Positions 12,720 to 24,395 of a stretch of 64,000 nucleotides of DNA are shown in pieces. The first letter of the stretch is position 1, and each line of letters begins with the position of its first letter. A program made the position numbers and the translations under genes. Source of the DNA: Deinandra increscens subsp. villosa (Eukaryota; Streptophyta; Magnoliopsida; Asterales; Asteraceae); NCBI GenBank assembly GCA_039602395.1, contig JBCNJP010000023.1:89025578-89089577 (forward strand), read 5' to 3'. The notes beneath the pieces were generated by a model. That model did not search any database, was not told the DNA's origin, and saw only the letters and a program-made list of their open reading frames with translations.

Positions 12720-13400
12720 TTGGGGTTAGAAATGGGGAAAGATGATGATGATGATGATTTGGGAGTGAAAATGAAATGCATGCATTTAGATTTAGGGAGG
12801 GAGGGAGGCAAAGACAGCGATGTGTGTCTGTGTGGTCTTTTCTGTTCTTTTATTATTATTCCGGCTGGTTGGAGCTGTTGCTTCCCCCACCACACAACAT
12901 TATTACCTACCTAGTTCCTGTTTTGGGAGGTTTTGAGAAGGCTATGTTTGTTTATGGAAATAAAGTAAAATGGTAGATTGGATTTGGAAGATTGAGAGTT
13001 TTAGAGGTACACACTATTACCCCGGGGGTTGAATTAGAAGTGGTTTCTAATCTCTAAGCTATTTGTGGTTAGGGGGAAGCTTAGAATGGACGGGAGGGGG
13101 CGACCGTCCTCTTGGTTTTTCATCTAGAAGTATCTATTTTCACGATTTTATGTACAAAAATGTATATGTATTACGTATCGCCCTCTCGGATGTATTGAGT
13201 ATATATAGCCCCGTTGGTAGAATTTCTGAGTCCCGCCCCCTCGGGATCTTTTTTCAAGTTTCGTCATTGTTTGTGGTGACAAGTAAAACCCCATTTCCTT
13301 GCATGTGTAGGTTGCGAATTTTAGGGCTCCAAATCTGTAAATTTTTGATGTATTGTGAATCCTATGATGTTAAGAACTTCAATTGTTGCATAACGTTTTA
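12720..13400. promoter_or_regulatory. Upstream region of the PHL gene
   Basis: The first ~60 bp upstream of the ATG contain a (CAT)n tract (GATGATGATGATGAT on the plus strand, 12740-12756) that probably lies in the 5' leader. Further up there is no clear TATA box, and 13020-13330 contains GC-rich words (ACCCCGGGGGTT, GGGGGCGACCGTCC) of unknown origin. Confidence 0.35.
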
Positions 13401-16400
13401 GTTTGATTAGTAATTTATGAAGTAGCCACTAAATTCTATTACTTGAACCTCCATGTTAAATGACTACCTAAGAAAGTCATGAAATTGGTTCTATGGCTTG
13501 ATCCCTAGCATGATTATGATGTCAATTGATGAAGTTGTTTAAATGGTGATGGGTTGGTGATGGATTTCACAAACATAATGTTAAATGGTTAATTGGGAGG
13601 TTCAAGGGATTGGGTTATGTGTGTGCATATATGTATGCACACAAGGTGTTTGATTAAATGCCTAAAAGAACCAAAATGTTGGTAAACCATCAAATTGTTT
13701 GACTTTGAGCTTAAATGATCATGGAGGACAATATGTTCACAAGTTGACCCAACTTTGATGAAATTATGATCTATGGCTATAATGGTTTAGTGAATGCCTT
13801 AATTGATATTGTGATGTTTATAAAACCATGTATGTAGAATTGAACATGGTAACTATGCTTGGTTGTCAAATATGTGAGAATGTGTTATAAGTAGCATTGA
13901 GGTCATGTTATTGGAAATATAATGAAAATGCTATAACAATAAAAGTCCTAACTTGATTGATGACCCGTTAGGTGGTCAAGTTGATCAAGAAAGCAATCAA
14001 GTTGCGGCATGCGGGTGGAAGCAGAGGCTCCACAACCGAGGTAACATTGTTTATGTTACAAGTAGTAGATATGCAAATGCGTAATTACATACAATTGCAA
14101 TAAACTATGAGTTGTACTACATAGGTGACGAATGATTCTAGGAACCATGAAGCCCAATTGCCAAAAGGTTCTCCAATGACTAAATTTGACCATAGGTAAG
14201 ATTCGATGAAATCATATAGCGAATAATAAGTTACAAAGGCGGAAATGGAGTTTTAGAGCCCATGCCATGTAACAAGAAGAGGGGGGATCATAAATGGTTT
14301 ATAGAACCATAGATCCTAAATGCTTAGATGTGGTCAAAAAAGGCATTGGGAGAAACCAAAGGCAAGGACCCGTCTTAACGGGTCAAATGAAGAAAACAGG
14401 TCATTTGGATGTTAACTTCAAAGGGTATGAAATCCAATGACAAGTAGAATAATGAGCATGTAATTATATGGTTGGTGTCTAGAAACTCAAGGAAATTGGT
14501 AATGTGAAGCTAAACACGTGGTAGAGGTATAAAACCAAACAAGATGTGTGCATTCAATTATAATTATGTCAATTGTTTACAGTTGTGAATATATTTGCAA
14601 AACATATATTGTGAATCAATTCTGGATGGTAATCTTTGGATTTGCCACAATAAAATCTCTTAATGGGTCAAACGGGTCGGTTGGATCCCGTTAATGCTAA
14701 ATTATGAATCGGATTCGGTTGAGGTATGTTTATGTGCCTAAAAACATGTTTTAGAAGTGAATATGAAGGTTGAAACACCTGAAACATAAGAGAAAACTAG
14801 TTGGGAAAATCTGGTGCAAAACAGGACAAAGAGGCCAAAAATTTGGCTAAGTGTTCAACTGGGCGGAATTTGCTAATGTACTGTCAAAAATGACTCAAAG
14901 CGTATGATGTGTTCGAAACGTACCTAAAAATAACTATTAAAACCTAGACCACACACCTAATTTTATCTAAACTACCTAAACTAGACCGAACCCTAAGGCA
15001 AGTATACCTGTCGGATTGTAGCTAAGCTAAGGTAAGACCGGGAATATCGAACCCTAGAGACACTCTATAAACAAAATTAACCTAGACCTAAGAAATGGAA
15101 ATTTGAGAAATTGATTTGGGTTTTGTTTTTAGGAGTTGATTTAACTAAACTATCAACTAACAACCGAAGACAGGAAAACCTTGGGGAAAACAGAATAGAG
15201 AAAAGTATCACCTAGACCTGGAATCCTACTTAATACCTACAGGCTACAACTTCACTCAGTTTTGACCGATGTGATGGTGGCTAGTTCACCTTTTAAGTCC
15301 TTCATAGTTAACACTTCTAACACCCGAACAAGAGTTCACCTTTTGGGTACGTCCTACCTCAAGTAAACCTAACCACCCTCGAATCTAATCTAAGGCACCC
15401 TAGGCTAGCAGGAGCTACCACTAACTACCATGACTTACACGGAATAACAAGTTGACAAAATCCCTATGACATTTCCTTTTGAGACAATGTTACCCTAGAT
15501 CTTTAACCAACCAAACTACCCCACAATTCTTTACCTTTTGAGTCTCAGAAAAGGAGCACATTGCAAACAAATCATCAATCAACAATTAATGCAATAGTTC
15601 AAGAAAACCCTAAACTACTCTATTGCAATTAACCCTAAAGTTAACTACTTTAGATAATCTACCCAAACCGAAAGACATTCGCGGGTAAATCATGCATCAA
15701 TAATCTACTAAGAATCTGTTCACAACACACATACGCATCAACCATGGCAATTATTGGAGTTTAATAAAAGTGCAACATCAATCAATCAATCAAAACCGAG
15801 TAAAATCATAAATACTAAATATTCATCCCCTTAGGTCTAGGCAATACAAATTACTTAGCCTACAATCATGTCAATGTCTGTAATAATAGTAAAAATCTGA
15901 TATTTGACAGAAAACATGGTTAAGTCTAAGAAACGACAAGAATCGAGAAGAAAACCCGGTAAACCGATGATGATTCGTGTTGAAGAATTTATCCACCGAT
16001 GCTTCCTCCTTTTTCCTTGGCCTTCTCTACTCTCAAATTCGCCTAAAATCGCCCCTGAGATCGTCTGGAAGTCGTCGTATCTCGAACTAAACCTAAAAGT
16101 CGAATTTATACGAAGTTTACTTTTTTTGCGGGTTTTAGCTTCCTACGCGTATTAGTTATCCTCCCCCAGGCGATACGCCTGGGGCCATTAGGCGACAAAC
16201 TAGTCGGGCCTTGACCTCCTTTGACTTCTTTGACCAGCCAACCTACGCGTATCGCGTACAAGTATTGAGGTCCCAGGCGATACGCCTGGGATATAAGTTC
16301 AGCCATTTTCCTCGTTTTTCCTTCTCATCAACCTTTCCTAACTCGGCGGCCTCGGGATTTGACTCAACACCTACAAAAACACATAGAAACATAAATAAAG

Positions 16401-16979
16401 ACTCAAATACTCAAGCTTTAATAAAAACAACTAAAACTAACGAAAAATGACTCACACATACTCAAATATATAAAGAAAAGACCCCGGAAATGGGATGTGT
16501 TTGCAACACATCAGCGTACCCCCCGGAAAATGATGAATTTTGAGTGGTACGCCCCAGATACAAGCGTATCGCCTATGTGTTTAATCGTTCTAGGCGATAC
16601 GCCTGAAAATTTGAAATAAATGTTTATTTGTTTTTCTTCATTATTGATGTTATCATAAGTTGGTATGCAATAGAAACTCACTACAGAAAGTGAGTATGTT
16701 GCAGATAAAGGGAAAGCCTAGTGGGGATGCTCGTCAAGACTAAGAAGAACCGATCACGTGTAAATCAAGAATTCCCGTTCGCATTTTGGGTTTAATGAAC
16801 CATTGTAAATATTGTTAAGGATAATTGTGGATGTTAAACTCGTAAATGTGGCATTTTGTAAATGTAAACCACTTCGATGGTATTTGGAAAACAATATGTT
16901 TTGAACAAAAAAAATGTGGGACCACTTTTTAATGTTATAAATAATTATGTTTGGCATCAAACTGTATACAGGTGTTACA
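13401..16979 (+). mobile_element. Gypsy (Tekay-like) LTR, 5'-truncated, split by a nested solo LTR
   Basis: Non-coding sequence in the style of a long Ty3/Gypsy LTR. It includes the phrase GGAAGCAGAGGCTCCACAAC near 14017 and ends ..GGTGTTACA at 16979. No TGTAACA start was found, so the left part is truncated or diverged. 14905-16513 is a separate solo LTR. The right part (16514-16979) is repeated at 27570-28036. Confidence 0.55.
14905..16513. mobile_element. Solo LTR (family X, copy 1) with 5-bp TSD
   Basis: Starts TGATGTG and ends CACATCA, inverted ends with canonical TG...CA. It is flanked by the 5-bp duplication GCGTA (14900-14904 and 14514+2000, that is 16514-16518). No internal retrotransposon sequence follows, so it is a solo LTR left by LTR-LTR recombination. 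It contains two long palindromes around AGGCG-ATA-CGCCT at 16164-16184 and 16271-16291. A direct partial copy is at 26295-27569 and an inverted copy at 46592-48156. Confidence 0.85.
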
Positions 16980-16980
16980 A

Positions 16981-19129
16981 TCTACCTCTTCTAATAAAGA
17001 AAAATCCTAATTAGGAGGTTCTGAGTTTTTGACACGTGGCATAATTTTTTGTGCCGACACCTGTACCCTTTATTCCCAAAACACCACGACAGACATTCAC
17101 TACGACGATCCAGATGCCCTAAAAATCTTCATTCGCCACTGAGAATGATCGGAACTTCAATCGCCCATGTATGTCTTAAATCTCAATTACTTACCGAATT
17201 GGAATTTCAATCGCAAGTGGGTATTGCAATGACCGCACAAGATGAGTTCTTTTTTTCTTTGAACGATAACATTTAATAAGGAAGAGGCCAGCAAAGTTCA
17301 ATCACTAGATGAGTTCTTCACCTCTAAGTCGCTCAATCGCAGCCTTCGAGTGAGAATTTAATGGCCGCACAATTGCTTATCAAAACAGAAGCTATACGAT
17401 TTAGGGGTTTTTGGAACTCGCGAGCTTGTGATTCTTCCTTGTAGAAATGAGTAACATCCTAGAACTCCTTGAAAATCCAGTTAACAAGAAGGTTGAATAA
17501 GGTATAAACCCTAAATCCTTATCAAGTTTTAGCTCCAATTCGATTGCTTCCTGCATATAGAAGCGTGGAATGTTTAAGGGTTTTGCTCCATTCAATGACT
17601 AATCAATTCTATCTCTCTAATCTCATTGATTGAATTACAATATAAGATTCACAGTTGTATTTCGTTTCACAATATCCATTTTTGAGGAGTTTCGTAGACA
17701 ACAAATAAATTTGACTTTCTATGAATTTTGATTTTGTTTTTCCGTACTTCTATTTGGTAGTAATTAGGTTTTGGGATTTATCTAATTTTATTGGAATTTT
17801 GTTGTTAGTATATGGTCTTTTGTTGCTCTAATGGTTGGGTTTGGATCATAGACCTTCTTGTAAAATGGCTAAAACACATGTCTGGAAATTTGTAAGATAA
17901 TATTGCTGACTTTGTTATGCTATTTGGAACTTTGCAAAATGATTATCAGTAAGCTTCTTACTGATTTCTTAGTTTTTACATTCTATTGTTTCTAATGCCT
18001 AACTTTTAGATGTTGAGGACATAATTTGTTAAGTTGAACTTATATCCTCACATATAAAAAAAATCGCACATTAATGAGTTTAACAAACAGCTAACCACCA
18101 AAACAATCAACTATGAAAAAAATGCTATTGAACATGTAAATTGTAAAAATGCTATTGAATATGTAAAAATACTATTGAACAAACAGCTAACCACCAAAGT
18201 CAAATAATAGGAGACAAGGGGGTATTGACCCATGTTCTTCATTTTGTACTTTTATTTCAACAACTTTGTCGACTTGCTTACTAATTACTGAACATTTTTT
18301 TTGCTAATTTTTGTGTAATTTCTAAAGGAAAGTCTATCAGTGTATTGGAAATTAGAATGGATATTAATCCTTGGAGGTTGTTTCACATGATTGTTTTAGT
18401 TGTGGTTTGCTTGCTTGCATGTGTATCTTCCATGGTTACCAGGTGTGTGTGTTGCGTATCCCCATCTATTGCTTATGCTGAGTTTTGACAACTTAATTTG
18501 AAGGTGAAAGTGTCTACACAACCTAAAAATGATACATAATGCATTCAATGGCAACTCTTGTTTGGTAGTTTAAATAAATTATTTTATGTTTTCACTCTAC
18601 AACTTAGTTGGAATGTACTTAGGTGGTCGTCACAACGCGCGGACGGGTCACCATCTCATTATATGTATGGCTCATGCACAAATCAAACCAACAATATGCC
18701 GAAAACAATTGGACTTAATCTACCTGTGCACCATTCTTTAGATAGGTTCTTTTGAGGATATTTGACCTTCATGGTTTATAATAGCATCTAGAATTGTGTT
18801 GTCTTTGTCTACGTAATTTTTTTTGTTCTTTTTACAGACATTATTAAAGATGGTTGGACAATGACTTGTGTGAGTCTATGACCTAATTGGGTTCAACATT
18901 TTAATGTTAGTATAACATCACTTATATTAACTTTTTCTTAGCCCTATTATGTCAAACCTGTATAGGATTGTTCAATACTTAATTCTCATCGCTGTTTGCT
19001 TTTATCTTCTATAGAGTGTTTTAAAAATCAAAAAATATATAAAAGCTATATGGTTATAATTTCATTTTGTTACATTTTCATTTAATTATTTGTGTGACAG
19101 CCCGTGTAACACACGGGTTACAAACCTAG
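16981..19129 (+). mobile_element. Non-autonomous Helitron with documented empty site
   Basis: 5' end TCTACCTCTTCTAATAAAG. The 3' end has a hairpin (CCCGTGT AAC ACACGGG, 19101-19117) followed 12 bases later by terminal CTAG. It lies between host A (16980) and T (19130), as Helitrons do. In the duplicate copy the same host sequence runs unbroken across 28037/28038, the empty site. No RepHel is encoded. ORFs inside (such as 17049-17276) are short and unrecognised. Confidence 0.92.
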
Positions 19130-19634
19130 TTATTTAATAAAGAGAAACTTCAATTATATCGATTTTATTATTCAACTCCATGTAATTCACAATTATTAAC
19201 AATAGTTAATAATTGTTTATTAACATCTTTCATATATCTTACATAAATTTCTACTTCTAACATCCAAAAATGAATGAGATTGTTTAGGGTCGATACTTAA
19301 ATCAGTTTTGTAGTAAACTAGATTTACTATCTGTGTGTTGTCATAGGATAACACATGTATACAAAACACTTGCATTGCTAAAGTGTAACATAAAGAAAAC
19401 AGAATTAAAAAGAGATTGTGTAATGACTTTAAAATTAAAAGAAAACGCTCAAAGCATCGAACCTAGGACCTAGGTTATGTTACACAGCTCTCCATTACAC
19501 AACCAACTTCTTTGTGAAATATAAGCCAACCAATCAAATTATCGAACATAGGACCTAAATGTTATGTTTTACAGCTCTACTCGTTACACCATTAACTCCC
19601 ATGCTATATATGTTGTGTTTAGATCAAAAAAATA

Positions 19635-19656
19635 GTGGTTGTCACGTGACAACCAC
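19635..19656. repeat. 22-bp perfect palindrome centred on a G-box
   Basis: GTGGTTGTCAC followed directly by its reverse complement. The centre is CACGTG. It is preserved in the second duplicate at about 28549-28570. Function unknown. Confidence 0.8.
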
Positions 19657-19830
19657 CCAACAACTTGATTGAAGTTAGGTGCGGCCTATTGAGTAATGGA
19701 AGGCGCCAGCCACAGGCTTGATTGCTAATTTGCTATGCTACTTTATATGTGTGATATGAGGACTTTGAATAGGAAGGTCATCCCATGCCTCGCTTGTGCT
19801 TGTAGCAAATACATACTTGCCTACTTCCTT

Positions 19831-20512
19831 ATCATTCTACCACCCTGGTTCCATAATACTAAGCTGATTAAATCACTGGGCGACGGGACGGAAGAACCAT
19901 ATCCTTCGATTCTCGAGACGGATGTGGTTTGTATTTTTCATTATGCGTTATTAGAAAGGTTTATTTTTTGTAAGTAATTGAATGTTAGAGTTGTATTTGT
20001 TCACTCAGGTATATGTCCCGGTTAACATGTGTGCCCATTGGTATCTCGTGGCATTTGACCTTCTCCACTGGACTTACACCGTTTACGACAGGTATGAACT
20101 TGATACGGTTCTATTTATGATGAATATCTATAAAATTAAAAGGTGAATAGTTGTATCAACTAGACTAACAATCTTAAACCCAAATTCTAGCCTGGAAACA
20201 CCGAATACGAGCACCTTTGTGACCGATTACACCAAGGAACTTGTTTATCGCTTTAGTCACTGGCTGTGGTTTTTTGACTTCTACACCGCTCGTGGAAAGA
20301 CGACGGAGTTTGAGGAGTTTAGCAGGATATATGAAGATGTCCCACAACAGGTGGGAACAAGCGATTGCGGGGTGTGGCTGTGCATGTTCCTTGAACGGTT
20401 GACATCTTATGAGTCAGTGAAGCAAAAAAATGAAGACCATGATCAATGATCCTCTACAATACCGTCGGAAGATGGCGAAGGTTTTCTACGAACATAGACT
20501 TGAAGAGTAGGG
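19831..20512 (+). pseudogene. MULE-associated Ulp1-like (C48) protease, C-terminal half
   Basis: Cysteine-protease domain of the SUMO-protease fold. Exons 19831-19926, 20009-20091 and 20191-~20512 join in phase. The catalytic set is visible: His in NMCAHWYLVAF, Asp in YTVYD, Gln and Cys in QQVGTSDCGVW. The left part is missing because the sequence changes at the duplication border (19830). Near the end a run of seven A (about 20425-20431) puts the frame into an early stop after NEDHDQ. With one A fewer, the frame would run on to a TAG at about 20510 and end with a basic tail, so a one-base slip is likely. Ulp1-like genes ride on plant MULEs such as Arabidopsis KAONASHI, and a MULE transposase lies 4.4 kb away on the other strand. 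Confidence 0.7.
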
Positions 20513-20599
20513 ATTAGTTCGTGGTAGGGATGGGTTGGGGGCAGCTGTTTTGACGTTAACATGTTTATTGTGGTGATACTTGTTACGATATTTCAGACG

Positions 20600-20930
20600 T
20601 ATTGTATTTGGTTTGATGTTAATTGCACTTCACCCGGAACCCCCTGTATGTTGCCGTCTCTATGGAACCGTTTGTTTAATGCACTTCACCCGGATTATAA
20701 CATAATTTTTCAAATAACATCATTTCTATCCCGGCTGAATTTTCCAAACGGTTGTTTCAAATAACATAGTTCTTCCAAAAGGTGGTCTCAAACGGTTGAC
20801 TGTGTTTCAAACGGAAGTCTCCTATTCCCATCCCGGCTGACTTTTTTAAACTGATGTTTCAAATAACATATTTTTTCCAAGCGGTAGTCTCAAACGGTGA
20901 CTTCCTTCAAACGGATATCCCTTCTAAACT
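20600..20930 (+). repeat. Imperfect direct repeats downstream of the Ulp1-like gene
   Basis: Words TCCCGGCTGA, GTTTCAAATAACATA, TCTCAAACGGT and CTTCACCCGGA recur two or three times with a period near 120-150 bp. 20930-21300 is plain AT-rich sequence. Confidence 0.6.
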
Positions 20931-21309
20931 TGCTCCATATCGAAGATTTTTACTTTAATATCATTAATAATTTTTCAATATCAAAATTACCCTCTTTGAA
21001 GATATTGCTAATTAATTTTATATACATCTCGAAGATTTTTACTTAAAAACAACCGCAAATACAACCGACTTGCCAAAATACAATTGAACAACCAGCCTAA
21101 ACATTTGAGAGGAGAATTTCCCAGGTTACACCACGATGACGATACCTCAACCGCATTTGCTGTCCAATCTGGATTCCACTACACCTCACAAAATTCGTCC
21201 AACCAGATACCCAAAACCTATATAGAAAACAAATTATCTTCTAAAGGTATTGTTAAAAAACTATAGTGAAAACAGTTTGGGTATGATAGATGTACCGTTA
21301 AAAACAACA

Positions 21310-22304
21310 TTACCTTTGACGTCCCCTACTCATCTCCTGGTTGATCACGAGGCCTTCACTGTATACATCTTCAAATCTAAACATCAAAACCGTATGATGT
21401 TCCAGGAGTGCGATGGGAACAAAGTCTTGAGGCAGCCTCTGAATCAAATCAATATCCAAACAAAACCAATTGAACGTATCTCTTATTGGGACGTGCTGTA
21501 AAAAAATTTAAAACTTTTTTTATGTTAGGTGAAATCAAACTTACAAAACGAGCCCTAGCTATGATGACCCTATCAAACAAAATTTCTTCAGGGATTTCTT
21601 CATCTTCTTCATTTTCAGAGTTAGCATCTTCTACATCCACACCGGCTTCCACACCGGCCACAACTTCTCCATGTTCTGCATCCACACCGGCTTCCACATC
21701 CGCAAAATCGATAGCATCTACATCCACAACTTCTCCATGTTCACCTCCTGCCACACCGGCCTCCTGATTATTGACATTTACATCCTCCAAATCACCACCA
21801 TCCCAACCGTCCAATACGACCACATCATCGTCAGAGTCGTTAGAGTTATCATCATCGGTATCAACATCAACATCATCGGCAACAACCGGTTCATTCTGAA
21901 TGAAGTCCCTAATGTCACAGCCATCAGGAGAGTAGACCACCATGTCATATCTCTCGGCACTAACTCGAGTGAATGTCACCCAGTAGTTCTGAAACAGGGG
22001 AATACCCTGGACGACATCGCTCCAACCGTGGGTGAAAGACAACAACATATTTCTAATACCAAATCCAACCTCCCAATGCTGATCCTCAGAATACCATAGA
22101 GTAATACGGTGGTTGGGAGGAATATTAGGAAAGTGAAGGCCCGGGAAGTGGAGCTGAACTGCATCTGGGGGCAATGGCTGGTAGTGATTGTGTATTAGTA
22201 GTGAGATAAAATGCAGATGAAATTTATTTTTAAATTAAAATACTAACCAAGAAATCAAGTTCAGGTTGTAGAATAATCTTGAAAAAACCATGTATATTTG
22301 CCAT
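21310..22304 (-). CDS. B3-domain protein inside the MULE-like region
   Basis: Three exons, 22248-22304, 21545-22177 and 21310-21495, with GT-AG borders and phase 0 throughout: 291 aa plus stop. Residues ~5-105 fit a REM-type B3 DNA-binding domain: GFFKIILQPELDF at the start, then HWEVGFGIRNM, FTHGWSDVVQ and YWVTFTRVSAERYDMVVY. A very acidic linker (~115-200) follows, with DTDDDNSNDSDDDVVV and EDANSENEEDEE and repeats of AEHGEVVAGVEAG. The last exon (HVPIRDTFNWF ... LMFRFEDVYSEG) may be a reduced second B3 fold. I chose the start MANIHGFFK because it sits right before the domain. The intron 2 donor GTAAGT and T-rich acceptor are strong, although reading through it is also open. It could be a resident MULE gene or a captured host B3 gene. 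Confidence 0.7.
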
Positions 22305-22959
22305 AACAAGCCTGCTTGTTTGAAGGTTCCTGTCGACAGACCCTGATTCAGAGAGAAAGGCGCTATAGAGTGGGAGGTATAACATAAAATCCTCTTCTTA
22401 AATGATTTAAAAACACATATTCGAAATATGATCTGATTGATTTATTAAAAAAGTAATTATAATATATAATATGTAAATTTATATATACTTATCGTATATT
22501 AACTTGTGCTTAAATCCTTGTGAGGCGCGATTAATAACGGTACTCACGCATTAAAACTTCACGCATTAATAACTACCAAAACCTATTTAGGAGCAATAAA
22601 TACATCTACTCTACAAATGAGTCTAATTATTACCTATAGATACAAATGCATACGTCAGCAACCATGATGGATAGATTTTAATTTTTAGGCCTTAATTAAA
22701 TTTTCCGGGTGAACGATGAGTTGATTCCTTTAAAATTATATTTATGTATTATTTCAAATTTCTATAAAAAGTTATATTTTATTACGGATATAAGAAGAAT
22801 TGCATATATCCCCCTACTTTGGGAAAAAATTGCATATATACCCAAAATACATGTTTTTAATGCATAATGTACAATGGTCTTAAAGCATGTTTTGGGTAAA
22901 TATGCAATTTCTTAACTTTAGAGGGGGATATATGCAAATGACCCACGGATATAATACAA

Positions 22960-23180
22960 TCTTCCGAAGGAAGATTGGAATCTTCCGAAGGAAGATTGGA
23001 GCGGCTAAGGTAAGAGAAGGTATATCCGGTTTATACAACCGGTTAAGTTTCCTCCGGATATGCTTTGTTATAAAAAACCGGTTGAATATATTCTTAACAT
23101 TTCAACCGTTTGACACTTCAACCGGAAGAAAGTTGTCCTTCGTTCGGTTGAATATATTCTTAATATTTCAACCGTTTGAC
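22960..23180. repeat. Short direct repeats
   Basis: AATCTTCCGAAGGAAGATTGG occurs twice at 22969-23001 (the core CTTCCGAAGGAAG is itself palindromic). A 60-bp unit, GTTGAATATATTCTTAA..TTTCAACCGTTTGACACT, occurs at 23081 and 23147. Confidence 0.7.
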
Positions 23181-23301
23181 ACTCCAGCAATTGCCCCGAA
23201 TGAAAAAAATACATTAAAACAAAATGAAAATACATGATTTGTATTAAAAATTCATACTTTCATTCAATTAAAATTACAAACAACCTATTCAAACTAGGTG
23301 T

Positions 23302-23643
23302 CTATAACATCTTGATCTCTTCCACGTTATCCTTTTGGTCCTCCATTTTCTTTGTTATGCTATCGTTCAACGTAAGAAGCATATCGTGAATCTCTTTCTT
23401 CAATTCCAGTTGATCAACAATGTACTTCCTAGCAGCCGTTTGCATCTCACTCGCAGGATGACCATCAAAATCCTCAAGCAACTTTTGATGAGTTTCTAGG
23501 CTAGTAGTAGTAAGACCGAGCATCATTACGACAGAACTGTTCATGTTCCGTGCTATCGTATCTTCGATGTTGCATATATCTTCCAAAGCCTTTAACGCCT
23601 CAGGACATTTTGAGTTGATGTAGTCATGTGAAGAGGATGCCAT
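23302..23643 (-). CDS. Small helical protein, unknown, 113 aa
   Basis: Open frame starting MASSSHDYINSKCPEALK (a longer start at 23679 would add 12 residues). Mostly charged and leucine-rich, with predicted-looking helices (EALKALEDICNIEDTIARN; IVDQLELKKEIHDMLLTLN). No signal peptide, membrane segment or known motif is seen. A TATA-like stretch (TATAAGTATGTATATACC on the minus strand) lies about 75 bp upstream. It stands head-to-head with the ORF at 23965 across about 320 bp, and both open with an M-x-SSSH-like N-terminus. The MULE context suggests an accessory ORF. Codon use and lack of stops support it modestly. Confidence 0.45.
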   Translation of the reverse strand: MASSSHDYINSKCPEALKALEDICNIEDTIARNMNSSVVMMLGLTTTSLETHQKLLEDFDGHPASEMQTAARKYIVDQLELKKEIHDMLLTLNDSITKKMEDQKDNVEEIKML

Positions 23644-23874
23644 TTTAAGATGAAATATAGGAAAAGGGGAAATGGTCAATTCTCAGATAAAGTTGTCTAT
23701 GAAAACTGCAAGAAGGTATATACATACTTATACCTGGGTGGAGGGAAACGAAGAGACACATAATTACTATTATTAAATTATAAACACGTATTTATTTTCT
23801 TAATTACACAATAAATATAATTACAGATGCGCATGTAATTTCTGTCGTTCCGTCTACCCACCGTGTCTCCACCC

Positions 23875-23884
23875 CTATAAAATA
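23875..23884 (+). promoter_or_regulatory. TATA box for the ORF at 23965
   Basis: CTATAAAATA, about 90 bp before the ATG. A CT/C-rich leader (CCACCTACCCCTTCC and a C-run) lies in between, as often seen in plant 5' leaders. Confidence 0.6.
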
Positions 23885-23964
23885 GGGTTTGATTCGCTTT
23901 GTTTAACTCACGCAGCAATCATCCACCTACCCCTTCCCCCCCCCCCCTATTCTAAAACTTGCCG

Positions 23965-24294
23965 ATGGATCCTTCATCTTCCCACTCTGTTGGAGATTTA
24001 TTCAAGAAAACAAAGTTGAAGACGGAGTTGTTGATCGACTATCAAAAGGAAAAGCACATGATCGAAATTCTCAACAGAACCTTCGACAATATACGAGAGA
24101 TGATCGAAGAAAGGAACGAGATAAAAAAAAGCCTATTCATCCTTCCAAGTAGTGCTTCTCGAGATTTGGTAATTTTATTCTTGTCAAACATTACGAAAAC
24201 TGATATAGACCAGATGCGCAAGATTACCAACATAGTCGGAGCCCTTCAAGCATCTGGCGATTTGAAGTTATCTTTTCTGAAAAAATATTACTAG
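23965..24294 (+). CDS. Small helical protein, unknown, 109 aa
   Basis: Starts MDPSSSHSVGDLFKKTKL. A Met two codons upstream (23959) is possible, but the later one follows GCCG and resembles a normal plant start. Rich in Lys/Glu/Ile/Leu with coiled-coil-like segments (QKEKHMIEILNRTFDNIREM). Ends LKLSFLKKYY, then TAG. No family recognised. It is read from a clear TATA box and forms a divergent pair with the 113-aa ORF at 23302-23643. Confidence 0.5.
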   Translation: MDPSSSHSVGDLFKKTKLKTELLIDYQKEKHMIEILNRTFDNIREMIEERNEIKKSLFILPSSASRDLVILFLSNITKTDIDQMRKITNIVGALQASGDLKLSFLKKYY

Positions 24295-24395
24295 TTTATA
24301 TTTGTAATTTTATTTTACTTTTTTTTTCATTCCATAATTATATATTGAAGTTATCATTCTTCTTCTATAATACTGCACATCATAACACAATTATC

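Larger units (their letters stand above)
15245..19830 (+). repeat. Segmental duplication, copy 1 (with Helitron inside)
   Basis: Apart from the Helitron (16981-19129), this segment matches 26295-28742 almost base for base. It includes most of solo LTR X, the Gypsy LTR end, and about 700 bp of unrelated flank (19130-19830). The match stops abruptly at CTACTTCCTT (19830), where the Ulp1-like coding sequence begins. Confidence 0.9.

Noticed and set aside
12500..12895. 131-aa minus-strand frame over PHL exon 1
   Set aside because: Out of frame with the verified MYB exon. Ser/Pro-rich content reflects the pyrimidine-rich 5' leader.
21486..22099. Plus-strand Ser/Thr/Ala-rich frames
   Set aside because: Antisense shadows of the acidic linker of the B3 gene.
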